The notes beneath the pieces were generated by a model. That model was not told the DNA's origin. It did no database searches and saw only the letters and a program-made list of their open reading frames with translations. A stretch of DNA of 53,887 nt, taken from the NCBI GenBank assembly GCA_045596285.1, contig JAZOCA010000107.1, forward strand, positions 1 through 53,887. The letters are read 5' to 3'. The stretch is from HGM11416 sp045596285. Lineage in GTDB: Bacteria; Bacillota; Clostridia; Christensenellales; Borkfalkiaceae. A program made the translations under genes and the position numbers. Position 1 is the first letter of the stretch. Each line of letters begins with the position of its first letter. Below are positions 36,510 through 45,823 of this stretch, one piece after another.

Positions 36510-39500
36510 ATGAAAAACTTCAACAAAATTACAGTTTTGCTGTTAAGCGTTATCTTATGTGTATTTTCACTTTTTGCTTGCACGGGCGGAACTTCTTACT
36601 CTGTAAACGTAGAAAATTGTGAAAACGGCAGGGTAACGGTTAGCGCAAGTAAGGCTTCAGAGGGAAAAACCGTTACCGTAACGGCTACGGCTGATGAAGG
36701 TTACGAAGTGGAAAGTATCTTATTAGACGGCGAGCCCTTAGAACTAAACGGCAACAAAGCAACATTTAAAATGCCTGCAAAAGACGTAAGTGTTTCTGCA
36801 TCCTTTAAAGTTGCGTCTTTAAGCGGACAAGTAAAGGAAGAAGCGCCTTTAATTGCGGTGTTTGAAATTGAAGCCGTTTCGGTTAGAACTCCGGGTAGGG
36901 GGCTATGGTCGTTCGCCTTTGAAAAGGACTGTTTAAAATTACAGGTTTGGGTTGAAGACGCGCATAGATTTACCGATAAAGACGGTATTAAGGCGTACTT
37001 TGGTACGGTTGGTTACGATAGAGAATTAACCGATAAAAACTTTGCTTTCCACATGCTTGCAAATGGCAATATAACCACCTATAAGGCGATTAACGGCACT
37101 TATCAGCAAGAAGATGTGCAAGGAATAACCGCTTTTGTTCAAGAGTGGATAAAGCAGGGCGAAAGTGAAGTTTGCGGATATAAATTTACGGTGAACGTAC
37201 CTTACGAACTTTTTGGTTTACAAGCAAGTGAAGCAAAAAACTCGATTACGATGCTTCCTTCGCACACTAACGCGAATAGCGAAACTATTGCACCCAAAGA
37301 AAGTGTTTTAGAAGGCGAATATAAAATAGAAAAACCAAATACCTATCCCGTGCTTATCGACGACGATAGTTATCAAAACAACCCCTTGGCAAACAGAACG
37401 GCGCAGTTGGGCGCGATTGCATCAATGAATGCAGGCACTTATTGGGATTTAGAAAAAGATTATTTCCCCGAAGAAACTAATTACGAAAGCAGAAGCGTTA
37501 TTTTAAACGGTCACGATAACGCCGATAATAATCTTTTCTTCTTTAATACTTACGGTGCAAAGCAAATGTATGCAGAAGCGACTTTTACCGTTAAAAAAGT
37601 ATACAGTAACGAAAAGTATGGCAAGTTTGGCTTAATGCTTTTCGACGGCGCTTCTAAAAAAGGCGTACTATATTATGCGGATGCGTATATAGGTGAAGAC
37701 GTAGCGGACGTCAATAATATCAAAGGAACAGAACTTGGTTATAATCAAGGTAGCAACGGTTGGGGCGCTTGGAATACTATTGCAGACAGCCAAGGTTCTT
37801 TCAACTTGGCCACCAAGAGTATAACTTTAAAGATGACTTACGTGGACGGAAAATTATATTTTTACTGTGGCGATCGCTTTATTATGGCAAGAAATTATAC
37901 CGCGTCAAGTCAAGCCGTTATAGGTATAAAATCATTCGGTTACGGCATAGAAGTTACAAACTATTATGCTACTAGCGATATTAACGATCAAAAACTTAAA
38001 GATCACGTTCCCGCTACTACCGCAAGGGAAATAAACCTTTTATTTACGGGCGACGGATATATGGCTGGTTGGTCTGCATACAGAAATCTTAACGTAGAAG
38101 GCGGTAAGGCAAACGAAAGTATTGCAAGTTCAACCGTTACTTCGATTACCGAAAAAGCACAGGGATATAAAGAAAACTATACGCCTGCAAATATAGTAAT
38201 TAGCGCAGGCTCTACCGATATTTATTCGGGGGCAACCGTTCAAACGGTTTACAGTAGAATTCAAACGATGGTTCAAACTTACCACGAAGTATATCCCCAA
38301 GCGCAAATTTATTTAGTTTCGGTTATCGCTTCTCCTTTACATAGGGCTAAGCAAGCTCAAATAGCAGAACTTAACTCTTTAATTAGCAACTACTTAAAAA
38401 CCTTAGATTACGCACACTATATAGACGTTCAGTCCGCTTTTGAAAAAGACGGCGTTATTAGATCTAACTTATTTGCAACTAACGGAAGTTCTTTAAATAG
38501 CGAGTTCGGTTATCCTATTTGGGGTAAGGTTATAGGCGACGCGCTTGGCATTACTCGTGCGAACGGTAACGATATGGGCGATAACGCCGAAGGTTATGCT
38601 TACAGTTCGGGTTGGGTTTTTGAAAGCGACGGAGATTTAGCTGTAAACCAAGGTTCTGGCGAACAGGTAATTTGGTATAAGCATACACAGTACAGCGCGG
38701 ATATCTATTTTGAAGCGTACATACGCGCAAACCAAAATACGGGCGAAGATGCTTATCCTAAAGCAGGTCTTGCTTTAAGAAACGATTTCTTTACCATATT
38801 TGCTTATGCGGATTTTGCAGACGTTAAGAACGGCAATACCTTTATGAATATCGTATACCGTCCTAATTCTACCGATGGCGCTATGGCAACTGCTAATTGG
38901 CTGTGGAATAATCAGGGTAGCGGTAGTTACGGTAGTTCAATGGCAGAAGGGTTTGTGAAAATAGCAATTGCAAAATTAGATGGCATGGTTTATATGCTTT
39001 GTAACGATCAAATAGTTGCAACCTACGCAGTTCCGGGCGTTAGCACAAGCGATCAGTTCGTTGTTGGGGCGTTAAACTTTAATAGAAAAATGGAAATTAA
39101 GGATGCTTACGGTATGACGGATAGAAACCTTATAGCGCAAAAATTAGGTGTGGAAATTGTTCCCAGCGTGAGTTTAGAAGATGCAAGCGCTTTAGGCGGT
39201 TACGGAAGTAAACACGAAACTTCTAATCTTACTTACACGGTTAGCAAATATTCAAAAGAGATAAAGGTGGGCGCATCAGTAGAATATGCAAGAATTTACG
39301 TTGAAAAAACGGGGGCGTTCATCATTAGCCTTAACGGCGAAGAAATAAAAGCCGTACCGGTAATATTAAGTGATAACGTATACGTTTACGATATTAAAGG
39401 TGCGGTTAAGCAAGGTGCAAACACTATTGAAATTATAACTGCAGACGAATATACTCAAATAAAAGCAAAGGTCGTTATTTCGGACGGCAGTAAGGAAGAA

Positions 39501-40181
39501 ATCGTTAAAACGGATGAAAGTTGGGCTCTTCAAACTTCAAGCTATACTTTATCAAGCAAACCCACCTATTATTTCTTGGGTTCTTCAGTTACCTACGGCT
39601 CTGCAAATAACGGTAAATCTTTCGTAGAAGAAGTTCAAAAAACTTTGGGTTATAACGTGGTAAAAGAAGCGGTAAGCGGAACTACTTTGGTAGATAACGG
39701 CTCTTCTTCATACGTAAGCCGTTTAAAAACTTTACCCACTCAAAGTGCCGTTAATCGTCTTATAGTTCAACTTTCTACTAACGACGTAAGTCAAAATTTA
39801 AACTTTGGAACGCTTTCAAGCAGTTACGAACTTAGCGCCTTTAACACTTCAACCGTGATAGGTGCAATAGAATATATTATCGCGTATGCAAAGCAAACTT
39901 GGGGATGCGAAGTAATTTTCTATACCAACCCCAACTATAGTAATAATAACTATAATGCGCTTATTAACGAATTATATAAAGTGCAGGCAAAATGGGGTAT
40001 CGGTATACTTGATTTCTATAATTACGTAGATATGCCCAGATTAGACGTGTTAACCTTAAATTCTTATATGAGCGATCCCATTCACCCCAACGCAACGGGT
40101 TATGCGTGGATGGGCAAAATATTTAGTAGTTATATTCAAGGCGAACTTGAAAAAGATATTGCAAGAGCGGTTATTGCTTAA
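36510..40181 (+). CDS. surface lipoprotein with one degenerate and one intact SGNH domain
   Basis: A 1223-residue lipoprotein; the signal peptide ends at LFAC. The order is a short beta repeat (30-105), CBM9-like domain (110-285), laminin-G-like beta-sandwich (300-495), SGNH domain 1 (505-685), a second laminin-G-like domain (700-880), linker, and SGNH domain 2 (about 1015-1215). Domain 1 has GDG516 in place of GDS, GSTD in place of GxND and no DxxH, so it is probably not catalytic. Domain 2 keeps Ser1026 (LGSSVTYG), TND and DPIHPN. It is likely an acetyl esterase with a vestigial or binding twin. Ribosome site AAGGAG; module B promoter. Confidence 0.8.
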   Translation: MKNFNKITVLLLSVILCVFSLFACTGGTSYSVNVENCENGRVTVSASKASEGKTVTVTATADEGYEVESILLDGEPLELNGNKATFKMPAKDVSVSASFKVASLSGQVKEEAPLIAVFEIEAVSVRTPGRGLWSFAFEKDCLKLQVWVEDAHRFTDKDGIKAYFGTVGYDRELTDKNFAFHMLANGNITTYKAINGTYQQEDVQGITAFVQEWIKQGESEVCGYKFTVNVPYELFGLQASEAKNSITMLPSHTNANSETIAPKESVLEGEYKIEKPNTYPVLIDDDSYQNNPLANRTAQLGAIASMNAGTYWDLEKDYFPEETNYESRSVILNGHDNADNNLFFFNTYGAKQMYAEATFTVKKVYSNEKYGKFGLMLFDGASKKGVLYYADAYIGEDVADVNNIKGTELGYNQGSNGWGAWNTIADSQGSFNLATKSITLKMTYVDGKLYFYCGDRFIMARNYTASSQAVIGIKSFGYGIEVTNYYATSDINDQKLKDHVPATTAREINLLFTGDGYMAGWSAYRNLNVEGGKANESIASSTVTSITEKAQGYKENYTPANIVISAGSTDIYSGATVQTVYSRIQTMVQTYHEVYPQAQIYLVSVIASPLHRAKQAQIAELNSLISNYLKTLDYAHYIDVQSAFEKDGVIRSNLFATNGSSLNSEFGYPIWGKVIGDALGITRANGNDMGDNAEGYAYSSGWVFESDGDLAVNQGSGEQVIWYKHTQYSADIYFEAYIRANQNTGEDAYPKAGLALRNDFFTIFAYADFADVKNGNTFMNIVYRPNSTDGAMATANWLWNNQGSGSYGSSMAEGFVKIAIAKLDGMVYMLCNDQIVATYAVPGVSTSDQFVVGALNFNRKMEIKDAYGMTDRNLIAQKLGVEIVPSVSLEDASALGGYGSKHETSNLTYTVSKYSKEIKVGASVEYARIYVEKTGAFIISLNGEEIKAVPVILSDNVYVYDIKGAVKQGANTIEIITADEYTQIKAKVVISDGSKEEIVKTDESWALQTSSYTLSSKPTYYFLGSSVTYGSANNGKSFVEEVQKTLGYNVVKEAVSGTTLVDNGSSSYVSRLKTLPTQSAVNRLIVQLSTNDVSQNLNFGTLSSSYELSAFNTSTVIGAIEYIIAYAKQTWGCEVIFYTNPNYSNNNYNALINELYKVQAKWGIGILDFYNYVDMPRLDVLTLNSYMSDPIHPNATGYAWMGKIFSSYIQGELEKDIARAVIA

Positions 40182-40204
40182 ATTTTTATAAAAAATAAAA
40201 CATT

Positions 40205-40236
40205 AAAAACGTCGCTAGAAATAACGACGTTTTTTT
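40205..40236 (+). terminator. terminator of the SGNH lipoprotein gene
   Basis: AAAAACGTCG / CGACGTTTTT stem with T-run. Confidence 0.85.
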
Positions 40237-40253
40237 GCATGTTTGAACTGGTG

Positions 40254-40330
40254 ATAAACAATAGCCCTGCATATAAAAAGGCTGTTTGTTATTTTTTATG
40301 CTTGACTTTGTTTTTTTATTGTGATAATAT
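40254..40330 (+). promoter_or_regulatory. hairpin and promoter before the DUF4097 lipoprotein
   Basis: An imperfect hairpin (AACAATAGCC / GGCTGTTTGTT, followed by a T-run) lies at about 40256-40297. The promoter is TTGACT (40302-40307), a 17-bp spacer and TAATAT (40325-40330). Confidence 0.6.
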
Positions 40331-40362
40331 TTTGTTTATTAAAGAACTTATAGGAGAATAAA

Positions 40363-41304
40363 ATGTGTAAGGTTATAAAAAGAACTTTAAAGGTCATGTT
40401 TGCTTTTACAGCCGTTTGCCTTTTGTTGCTTAGCGTTGCAAGCTGTTCTTTTGTTGAAAATAAATACATAGAAAAAAACTATAGTATCGACGTCGATTTT
40501 AATGATATTTTAATAGAAGCAAGTATTTCAAACGTAAGTCTTGAATTGTCGGAAGACCAGTGGTGCAGAGTTATTTGTAGCGAAAATGCCGATTTTAAAT
40601 ATTCCGTTACTGTATCTGAAAACAAATTAAAAATATTAGAAATAGATAATCGCAGTTGGATAAAAAAACTTTTTACTAAGCAGAATAGATTTATAACGGT
40701 GTATTTGCCTAAAAGTGAATATTCTTCACTTGAAATAAACGCAGACGTGGGAAATATAAAGTTACCAAGTGATTTTGCTTTTAACGATATAGACGTATCC
40801 CTTTCCGTTGGCAATTTGGTTTGCAATTCATCTGCAGCAGAAAGAGTTCAAATAGATTCAAGTACTGGTAACGTAATATTTGAAAACGCTACTTTTAAGC
40901 ATTTAACAATTTCTCTTTCGACGGGAAACGTAAGCTTAAACGACGTAAATTGCGCAGGGGATTTGTCTATAGATATTTCGACTGGCAGAACTCAATTAAA
41001 TAACGTAAATTGCAATAATTTGTATTCTACAGGCTCTACCGGTAAAATCAATATGAAGCAAGTTATTGCCCAAAATAAAATAAACGTTGAAAGAAGCACC
41101 GGCGATATTTCTTTTGAGCGTTGCGACGCCGGAGAACTATTCGTGCAAACTTCAACTGGTGATATCGAAGGTTCGCTAAATTCGCCAAAAGTGTTTGTTT
41201 ATAGCACAAGCACGGGTAAAGTAAGCCTTCCTAAAACGACTACGGGTGGCAAGTGTGAATTAAATACCAGCACGGGCGATATTGCAATTACCATAAACGA
41301 ATAA
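40363..41304 (+). CDS. DUF4097-type beta-helix lipoprotein
   Basis: A 313-residue lipoprotein; the signal peptide ends at LSVASC. The rest is a regular run of short beta strands with repeated Ser-Thr-Gly turns (DSSTGNV, SLSTGNV, DISTGR, RSTGDIS, TSTGDI, NTSTGDIAI), the signature of DUF4097/putative adhesin beta-helices. These are often linked to envelope-stress sensing, but no partner sensor gene is adjacent here. Ribosome site TAGGAG. It is terminated by a hairpin shared with the convergent HAD gene. Confidence 0.8.
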   Translation: MCKVIKRTLKVMFAFTAVCLLLLSVASCSFVENKYIEKNYSIDVDFNDILIEASISNVSLELSEDQWCRVICSENADFKYSVTVSENKLKILEIDNRSWIKKLFTKQNRFITVYLPKSEYSSLEINADVGNIKLPSDFAFNDIDVSLSVGNLVCNSSAAERVQIDSSTGNVIFENATFKHLTISLSTGNVSLNDVNCAGDLSIDISTGRTQLNNVNCNNLYSTGSTGKINMKQVIAQNKINVERSTGDISFERCDAGELFVQTSTGDIEGSLNSPKVFVYSTSTGKVSLPKTTTGGKCELNTSTGDIAITINE

Positions 41305-41319
41305 TTATAGAAAAAAATA

Positions 41320-41349
41320 AAATGGATAACGAAAAATCGTTATCCATTT
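41320..41349. terminator. bidirectional terminator
   Basis: A 13-bp stem AAATGGATAACGA / TCGTTATCCATTT between convergent genes. Confidence 0.85.
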
Positions 41350-41350
41350 T

Positions 41351-41917
41351 TTATTTCGTTAAGTTTTCTGCAAAAGATATAATATCTTTTATAAGGTCGT
41401 TTGAATATTCTTCTATTTTTATTCTAAACCCCTGCGACGTGGTAAAAACCTTTCTAAATTCAAAGGGGTAGAAGGCAATTTGTGATTTTTCGGCGCATTG
41501 TTTATCGGTAATATTATCCCCTAAAAACAAACTTTGCTCTCTTTGTGCGCTGAAATCGTTTATTGCGCGTTCTAAAAGAAGATTTCCGGGCTTTCGGCAA
41601 GAACACTTTACTTTGTATTCTCCAACCCCGTCCTTTTCATTGTGGGGGCAAAAATAAAAAGCGTCAATTTTAGCGCCGTAAGGTGCTAAAAGTTGGTTGA
41701 TATATTCGTTAACGGTATTTACGTCGTCAACGGTGTAAAGCCCCATTCCTATTCCGCCTTGGTTGGTTATAACTACTATTTTATAGCCAAGCGCGCAGAA
41801 CTTCGCTAGTAAATTTTGCACGCCGGGAATAAGTTTGATGTGTTCTTTTTTATAATTGTAACCTGTGTTGAATTCGTTTATCGTGCCGTCACGGTCTATA
41901 AAAAGGCATTTATTCAT
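41351..41917 (-). CDS. HAD-IIIA phosphatase (GmhB/histidinol-phosphatase-like)
   Basis: A protein of about 188 residues. Motif I is FIDRDGTIN, motif II is VITNQGGIGMG, a zinc loop CxCRKPG is present in KVKCSCRKPGN, and motif III is FLGDNITDKQCA. This matches HAD-IIIA enzymes such as heptose-bisphosphate or histidinol phosphatases. The zinc-loop His appears in YFCPHNEKDG. The start at 41917 (MNKCLFIDRDG) is preferred because it leaves the upstream gene intact and has AAGGA upstream; the ATG at 41941 overlaps it by 17 bases. It forms a unit with the membrane protein at 41925-43640. Confidence 0.8.
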   Translation of the reverse strand: MNKCLFIDRDGTINEFNTGYNYKKEHIKLIPGVQNLLAKFCALGYKIVVITNQGGIGMGLYTVDDVNTVNEYINQLLAPYGAKIDAFYFCPHNEKDGVGEYKVKCSCRKPGNLLLERAINDFSAQREQSLFLGDNITDKQCAEKSQIAFYPFEFRKVFTTSQGFRIKIEEYSNDLIKDIISFAENLTK

Positions 41918-41924
41918 AGAAATT

Positions 41925-43640
41925 TTAATCCTTTTTATCATCCGTTTCGTTGTCGGTTTCGCTATTTAACGTATCTTTTGCGGGTGCAACTTCATTTAAT
42001 CCTTCGCTTACTTCTTTGGTTTCAGTTTCTTCGGCTTGGGTGTTGTTTTCCGCATACGTATTGTGATTTTCGTTACCATTTGCATTTGTTAATTCGTCAA
42101 AAGTGATTTGATGCGTGCAATCGTCTTCCATCTTTTCACTCTTTTCAGAAAGTTCAATATGCTCTTCGGTAATCTTAACTGAACTCTTCGATTCGATAAC
42201 CGCCGTAAATTCAACAACTGCTTCAGCGTTTTCAATAGCGATGTCTATATCTTCAACGATTTCTTCAGTTTCAGGTTCTAAGGTCGCTTCAACAACAGAT
42301 AGGGGTTCTGCCGTGTTGATATCGGCGTCTTCCGTTTTAAAGGTAGGCGGAACGGGCGAATAAGGTTCAAGTTCATCTTCTTCTTCGATTTCAGGTTCTT
42401 TAATCTTTTTAGCACCGTGGCCGTGTATGTCTTCAGTAATAACTTTTTTGGTAAACTTGGTAACCTGTTGAATGATAATAAGTATTAAACCGAATATTAT
42501 AAAGGAATAATAACTTAAAATACGCCAAGATAGCATACCCCAGAACAGTAACCCGCCGGAAAGGTAGTTAGAGAATATAGAACGGAAAGAAAGTTCCGCT
42601 CCGCCTGATCCACCTGGGGTGGGAAGTAGTGTAACGGTGGCGTAACAAATTACGCAGTAGGTAAACATTTCACCCCAAGCGATACTGTGATTACCGCTCA
42701 TTCTTATGGTAAAATAGGGTATAGAGTATAACGCTAAATAATAAACGACTGAAGATAAAAAGCCTATTAAAATATTAAGTTTAGATTTTTTAAGGAAGTA
42801 GTTTATGCAATCTGCATATTCAATAAAACTTCCGGTCATTTTATTATAGAAAGCTTTTTCGTCTTTAATAAGGCGAAGTTTTTTGCCTGCTTTTGCTATC
42901 CAACGCGCAACAGCGGAACTAAAATTCGGGCGAAGCGCGAAAGAAATAATTGCAACAGGCATTAATAGGTTTACAATCAAACCGACTAAGCATACTACTT
43001 GAATAAAATTGCTAACTTCACCAAATCCACATATGCAAATTGATGTTAAAGAAACTAAAACGTATGCGATTTTGCTTAGTGAATAAGAAACGAGCGGTAC
43101 GCCGGACGCTATGCCGATAGGTATGCCTTGTTTTCTTAAATAGTAAATTTCAAAGGGTTGACCACCAGCACCAAGCGGGGTTATATTGTCGTAATATTTG
43201 CAAATGATGGCAGAAGATAAACTGGTTAATGGCATGTTTTTCTTCAAGGTGTTTTTCAAGAAGAAAAATCTCTTTGATGCTTCTGAAAAAATAGCAACGA
43301 TTACTAATGCTATTGCTCCTAAGCCCCACATCCAGTTTTCCATAAACGTTCCCCACACCTTAGAGATGTTTATGGGGTGTTCGTCGCCTATGAATTCAAT
43401 AACTGCGGTTAATGTTATTGCAAGTAGGTTTACGGCAACGAATAATAACGCCATAAGCCATTTTTTGCTAACAGATTTTGTTTTTAAAGCGGCATCTTCT
43501 TTAACGGGCGCAATTTTCTGAAGTTCTTCTTCGTTTTTTTGACCTTCTGAAGATATATTTATTGGTTTATGCTCTAAAACGGGAACGTCCACTTGCTCTT
43601 CTTCGATAAGTTTTTCTTTTAATATAGACTTTTCTTCCAA
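41925..43640 (-). CDS. lysylphosphatidylglycerol synthase-type (UPF0104) membrane protein
   Basis: A 571-residue protein with about eight membrane helices between residues 60 and 390. The loop YYDNITPLGAGGQPFEIYYLRKQGIP and the later PTPGGSGGAELSF are signatures of the flippase domain found in MprF-like and YbhN-like proteins. There is no LysPG synthase catalytic domain. The N-terminal 50 and C-terminal 170 residues are long, acidic and of low complexity, so they are probably disordered and cytosolic. A lipid or glycolipid translocation role is inferred from the family. Ribosome site GGAGG. It is followed by the HAD-IIIA gene. Confidence 0.85.
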   Translation of the reverse strand: MEEKSILKEKLIEEEQVDVPVLEHKPINISSEGQKNEEELQKIAPVKEDAALKTKSVSKKWLMALLFVAVNLLAITLTAVIEFIGDEHPINISKVWGTFMENWMWGLGAIALVIVAIFSEASKRFFFLKNTLKKNMPLTSLSSAIICKYYDNITPLGAGGQPFEIYYLRKQGIPIGIASGVPLVSYSLSKIAYVLVSLTSICICGFGEVSNFIQVVCLVGLIVNLLMPVAIISFALRPNFSSAVARWIAKAGKKLRLIKDEKAFYNKMTGSFIEYADCINYFLKKSKLNILIGFLSSVVYYLALYSIPYFTIRMSGNHSIAWGEMFTYCVICYATVTLLPTPGGSGGAELSFRSIFSNYLSGGLLFWGMLSWRILSYYSFIIFGLILIIIQQVTKFTKKVITEDIHGHGAKKIKEPEIEEEDELEPYSPVPPTFKTEDADINTAEPLSVVEATLEPETEEIVEDIDIAIENAEAVVEFTAVIESKSSVKITEEHIELSEKSEKMEDDCTHQITFDELTNANGNENHNTYAENNTQAEETETKEVSEGLNEVAPAKDTLNSETDNETDDKKD

Positions 43641-43718
43641 AATTGCACCTCCTTGCTAATAAATTAACTTTTATTTCGACTTTTATTCCTATTTGATTAA
43701 ATAGTATAGCGGAATTTA

Positions 43719-44162
43719 TTAAAGCGCTTCTACTTTAACTACGATTTTTGCAGTAATTCCCGCCATTAATTTAATTTCTACGTTATAGTGACCAAGACTT
43801 TTTATAGGGTCGCTAAGTAAAATCATTCTTTTTTCAACGGGGTAGCCCTGTTGGTTTAAAGAATTTGCTATTTCTTGCGCGGTAACGCTACCGAAAATAC
43901 GGCCTTTTTCACCGGCTTTTACTTTGCAAACGATAACGTTTTTGTTAAGTTTTTGCGCAAGTTCTCTTAATCTTTTTTCTTCTTCTTTGCGGTGGAATTC
44001 CTGCGCCTCATTCTTAATCTTTAGACTGTTGATTTCAACCGCGGTAGCTTCCTTTGCAAGCCCCTTTTTTATTAGCATATTACGTGCGTATCCGTCGCTT
44101 ACTTCGTGGATTTCGCCCTTTTTGCCAGTTCCTTTAACGTCTTGTAAAAGTATTACTTTCAT
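43719..44162 (-). CDS. rplI: ribosomal protein L9
   Basis: A 147-residue 50S protein. The N-terminal globular domain MKVILLQDVKGTGKKGEIHEVSDGYARNMLIKKG binds 23S rRNA, then comes the connecting helix and the C-terminal domain (GRIFGSVTAQEIA). The length is normal. It stands alone here, away from the usual rpsF-ssb-rpsR or dnaB neighbours. Ribosome site AAGGAAT. The promoter at 44293-44321 leaves a leader of about 120 nt. Confidence 0.97.
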   Translation of the reverse strand: MKVILLQDVKGTGKKGEIHEVSDGYARNMLIKKGLAKEATAVEINSLKIKNEAQEFHRKEEEKRLRELAQKLNKNVIVCKVKAGEKGRIFGSVTAQEIANSLNQQGYPVEKRMILLSDPIKSLGHYNVEIKLMAGITAKIVVKVEAL

Positions 44163-44292
44163 ATTTTTAATTCCTTTAAGGTTGTTTTTTTTAAGTTGCC
44201 GTTTTTTATTTATTAGTGAAAACTTTAAGACTACGCTTTAATTTGTTTTTTTAATAAATCGGCATACACCCGCATTATATAGAGTATATATT

Positions 44293-44321
44293 ATTTTATA
44301 TTATGCGCGCGCAAAAGTCAA
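44293..44321 (-). promoter_or_regulatory. probable rplI promoter
   Basis: On the minus strand, TTGACT (44316-44321), a 17-bp spacer containing GCGCGCGC, and TAAAAT (44293-44298). The rest of the 44163-44481 interval has no gene signature. Confidence 0.6.
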
Positions 44322-44481
44322 TTATTTTAGATAAAAAAATAATAAAGAAAATAAAAACAAATATACCTTGATAATTTGCTTTATTTGTTGTCGCTTGCGG
44401 TTTTGTTTTTTAGATGATGAATAATATTTTGTTGCGTGGTGCATAATTTATATGCGGTAACCCCGCTAAAGGAGATTTTTT

Positions 44482-44634
44482 ATGGATTGTTGTTCTCACA
44501 AAATCGATTGTAACGTAGAAAGTTGCTGTTATAACGAACAGGGTTTTAAATGCAGTAAAGAATGCATCAGTGTTTGTAATTGTGAAGGCGGTACTTGTTG
44601 CGCAAGCTATAAGCAAAGATCTAATTGCAGATAG
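44482..44634 (+). CDS. DUF1540-type Cys-rich small protein
   Basis: A 50-residue protein with AAAGGAG at 44469-44475. It has 11 Cys in a pattern (CNVESCCYN, CSKEC, CNCEGGTCC) like DUF1540 proteins, which are small presumed metal-binding proteins of Firmicutes. Function unproven. It has its own terminator. Confidence 0.75.
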   Translation: MDCCSHKIDCNVESCCYNEQGFKCSKECISVCNCEGGTCCASYKQRSNCR

Positions 44635-44638
44635 GATT

Positions 44639-44680
44639 AAAAAAAGAGCAGTTACCATTATAAAGTAATTGCTCTTTTGT
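44639..44680 (+). terminator. terminator of the DUF1540 gene
   Basis: AAAAAGAGCAGTTAC / GTAATTGCTCTTTT long stem with T-run. Confidence 0.85.
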
Positions 44681-44697
44681 TTTACTATAAATTAAGT

Positions 44698-44710
44698 TAA
44701 TCGCGCTATA
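44698..44710 (+). repeat. dispersed intergenic motif, copy 7
   Basis: TAATCGCGCTATA followed by CGGGCACTTTTT, between the DUF1540 terminator and the end of the convergent degV gene. Confidence 0.7.
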
Positions 44711-44731
44711 CGGGCACTTTTTGCGTTATTA

Positions 44732-45580
44732 TTATTCTTGAACCCCGTCGTTTAAGTATAAAATACCAAGACAGTTTTCGCCACAATGGCTAGTTATAGT
44801 TCCACCTGCGTTCGTAACCATAATATTTTTAAAACCGTGCTCAATAAGAATTTGTTTAACGCTTTCAATCTGTTCTGGGGTTGCGGTCGTGCTGGTTATA
44901 AACACTTCGCTTGTATCTGGCGTGTTAAAAGTATTTAAAGTATCGTTAACGTAACTTACAATACATCTATCCATATTTCCGCGATATTTATTAGCGGGGC
45001 CCATTTTACCGTCCTTTACTAAAATTTGAACGCGAAGTTTTAAAAGGTTTGCGCCAAAAAGTGAAAGAGCAGAACATCTTCCGCCTTTGTGAAGGTAATC
45101 AAGTCTTGCTAAAATAAAACTTACCTGTAAGCTGGGAATACGAGCTTCACATTTTTCTACTATTTCTTTTGGTTCAAGTCCTTGCGCAGTTAGTTTAGAT
45201 GCATAAATTGCAAGAAGGGCAATACCGGTTGAAAGAGTGCGAGTATCTATTACGAAAACGTTATCGTAATCTTGCGCGCAGGTTTTTGCATTATGGCAAG
45301 CAACAGAAATTTCAGAAGAAAGTGAAAAGTGTATTACAGCGTCGTAATCTTTTAAAAGATTATCGAAGTGTTCTTTAAACTGAAACTGATTAACTGCGCT
45401 GGTTTTGGGAAGAACGCCCGTTTTGTTAACGTATTCTATAATTTCAGGAACGGGAACTTCTCCGTCTAATTTTGCTTCGTCGCCTAAAAGAATGGTAAAA
45501 GGCGTGGTATGTATATCGTATTTTTCAAGTAGTTCACGCGGTAAATCAATGGTGCTTTCTGCTGAAAGTGCTATTCTCAT
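44732..45580 (-). CDS. DegV-family fatty-acid-binding protein
   Basis: A 282-residue cytosolic protein. It starts MRIALSAESTIDLPRELLEKY with TTPFTILLGDE, the DegV pattern of an early strand, Ser-rich loop and conserved DG. HFSLSSEISVACHNA and FILARLDYLHKGGRCS are further family signatures, and the C-terminal domain has the TNAGGTITSHCGENCLGILY ending. In related Gram-positives these proteins deliver fatty acids to the FakA kinase; here no fakA is adjacent. Ribosome site AAGGAG and promoter at 45658-45686. Confidence 0.92.
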   Translation of the reverse strand: MRIALSAESTIDLPRELLEKYDIHTTPFTILLGDEAKLDGEVPVPEIIEYVNKTGVLPKTSAVNQFQFKEHFDNLLKDYDAVIHFSLSSEISVACHNAKTCAQDYDNVFVIDTRTLSTGIALLAIYASKLTAQGLEPKEIVEKCEARIPSLQVSFILARLDYLHKGGRCSALSLFGANLLKLRVQILVKDGKMGPANKYRGNMDRCIVSYVNDTLNTFNTPDTSEVFITSTTATPEQIESVKQILIEHGFKNIMVTNAGGTITSHCGENCLGILYLNDGVQE

Positions 45581-45657
45581 TTTGATTTCTCCTTAAAATT
45601 AATGTTTAGTGCTTTAACTTGTTTAGCAAATCAAAGATGTTTCTACTGTGTATACTT

Positions 45658-45686
45658 ATTATATAATAAATGGACAAAAAATGCAA
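45658..45686 (-). promoter_or_regulatory. degV promoter
   Basis: On the minus strand, TTGCAT (45681-45686), 17-bp spacer and TATAAT (45658-45663). Confidence 0.65.
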
Positions 45687-45771
45687 ACGATTAACGTAAA
45701 TATTTGTCTACACATAAAAAATAGGCAGTAGAGTTGTTAAAAAAGCACTCTACTATAAGTAGAATTGCAAT

Positions 45772-45784
45772 TAATCGCGTTATA
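45772..45784 (+). repeat. dispersed intergenic motif, copy 8
   Basis: TAATCGCGTTATA within GCAA...TTGC arms followed by T6. It lies between divergent genes, upstream of the XRE gene, where a terminator would have no obvious gene to end. Confidence 0.7.
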
Positions 45785-45823
45785 CGCTTGCTTTTTTGTT
45801 TGTTAAGTGATAAAATAACTGAT

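Noticed and set aside
45734..45823. N-terminal extension of the XRE regulator
   Set aside because: It would translate the dispersed hairpin motif; the HTH domain begins naturally at ATG 45824.
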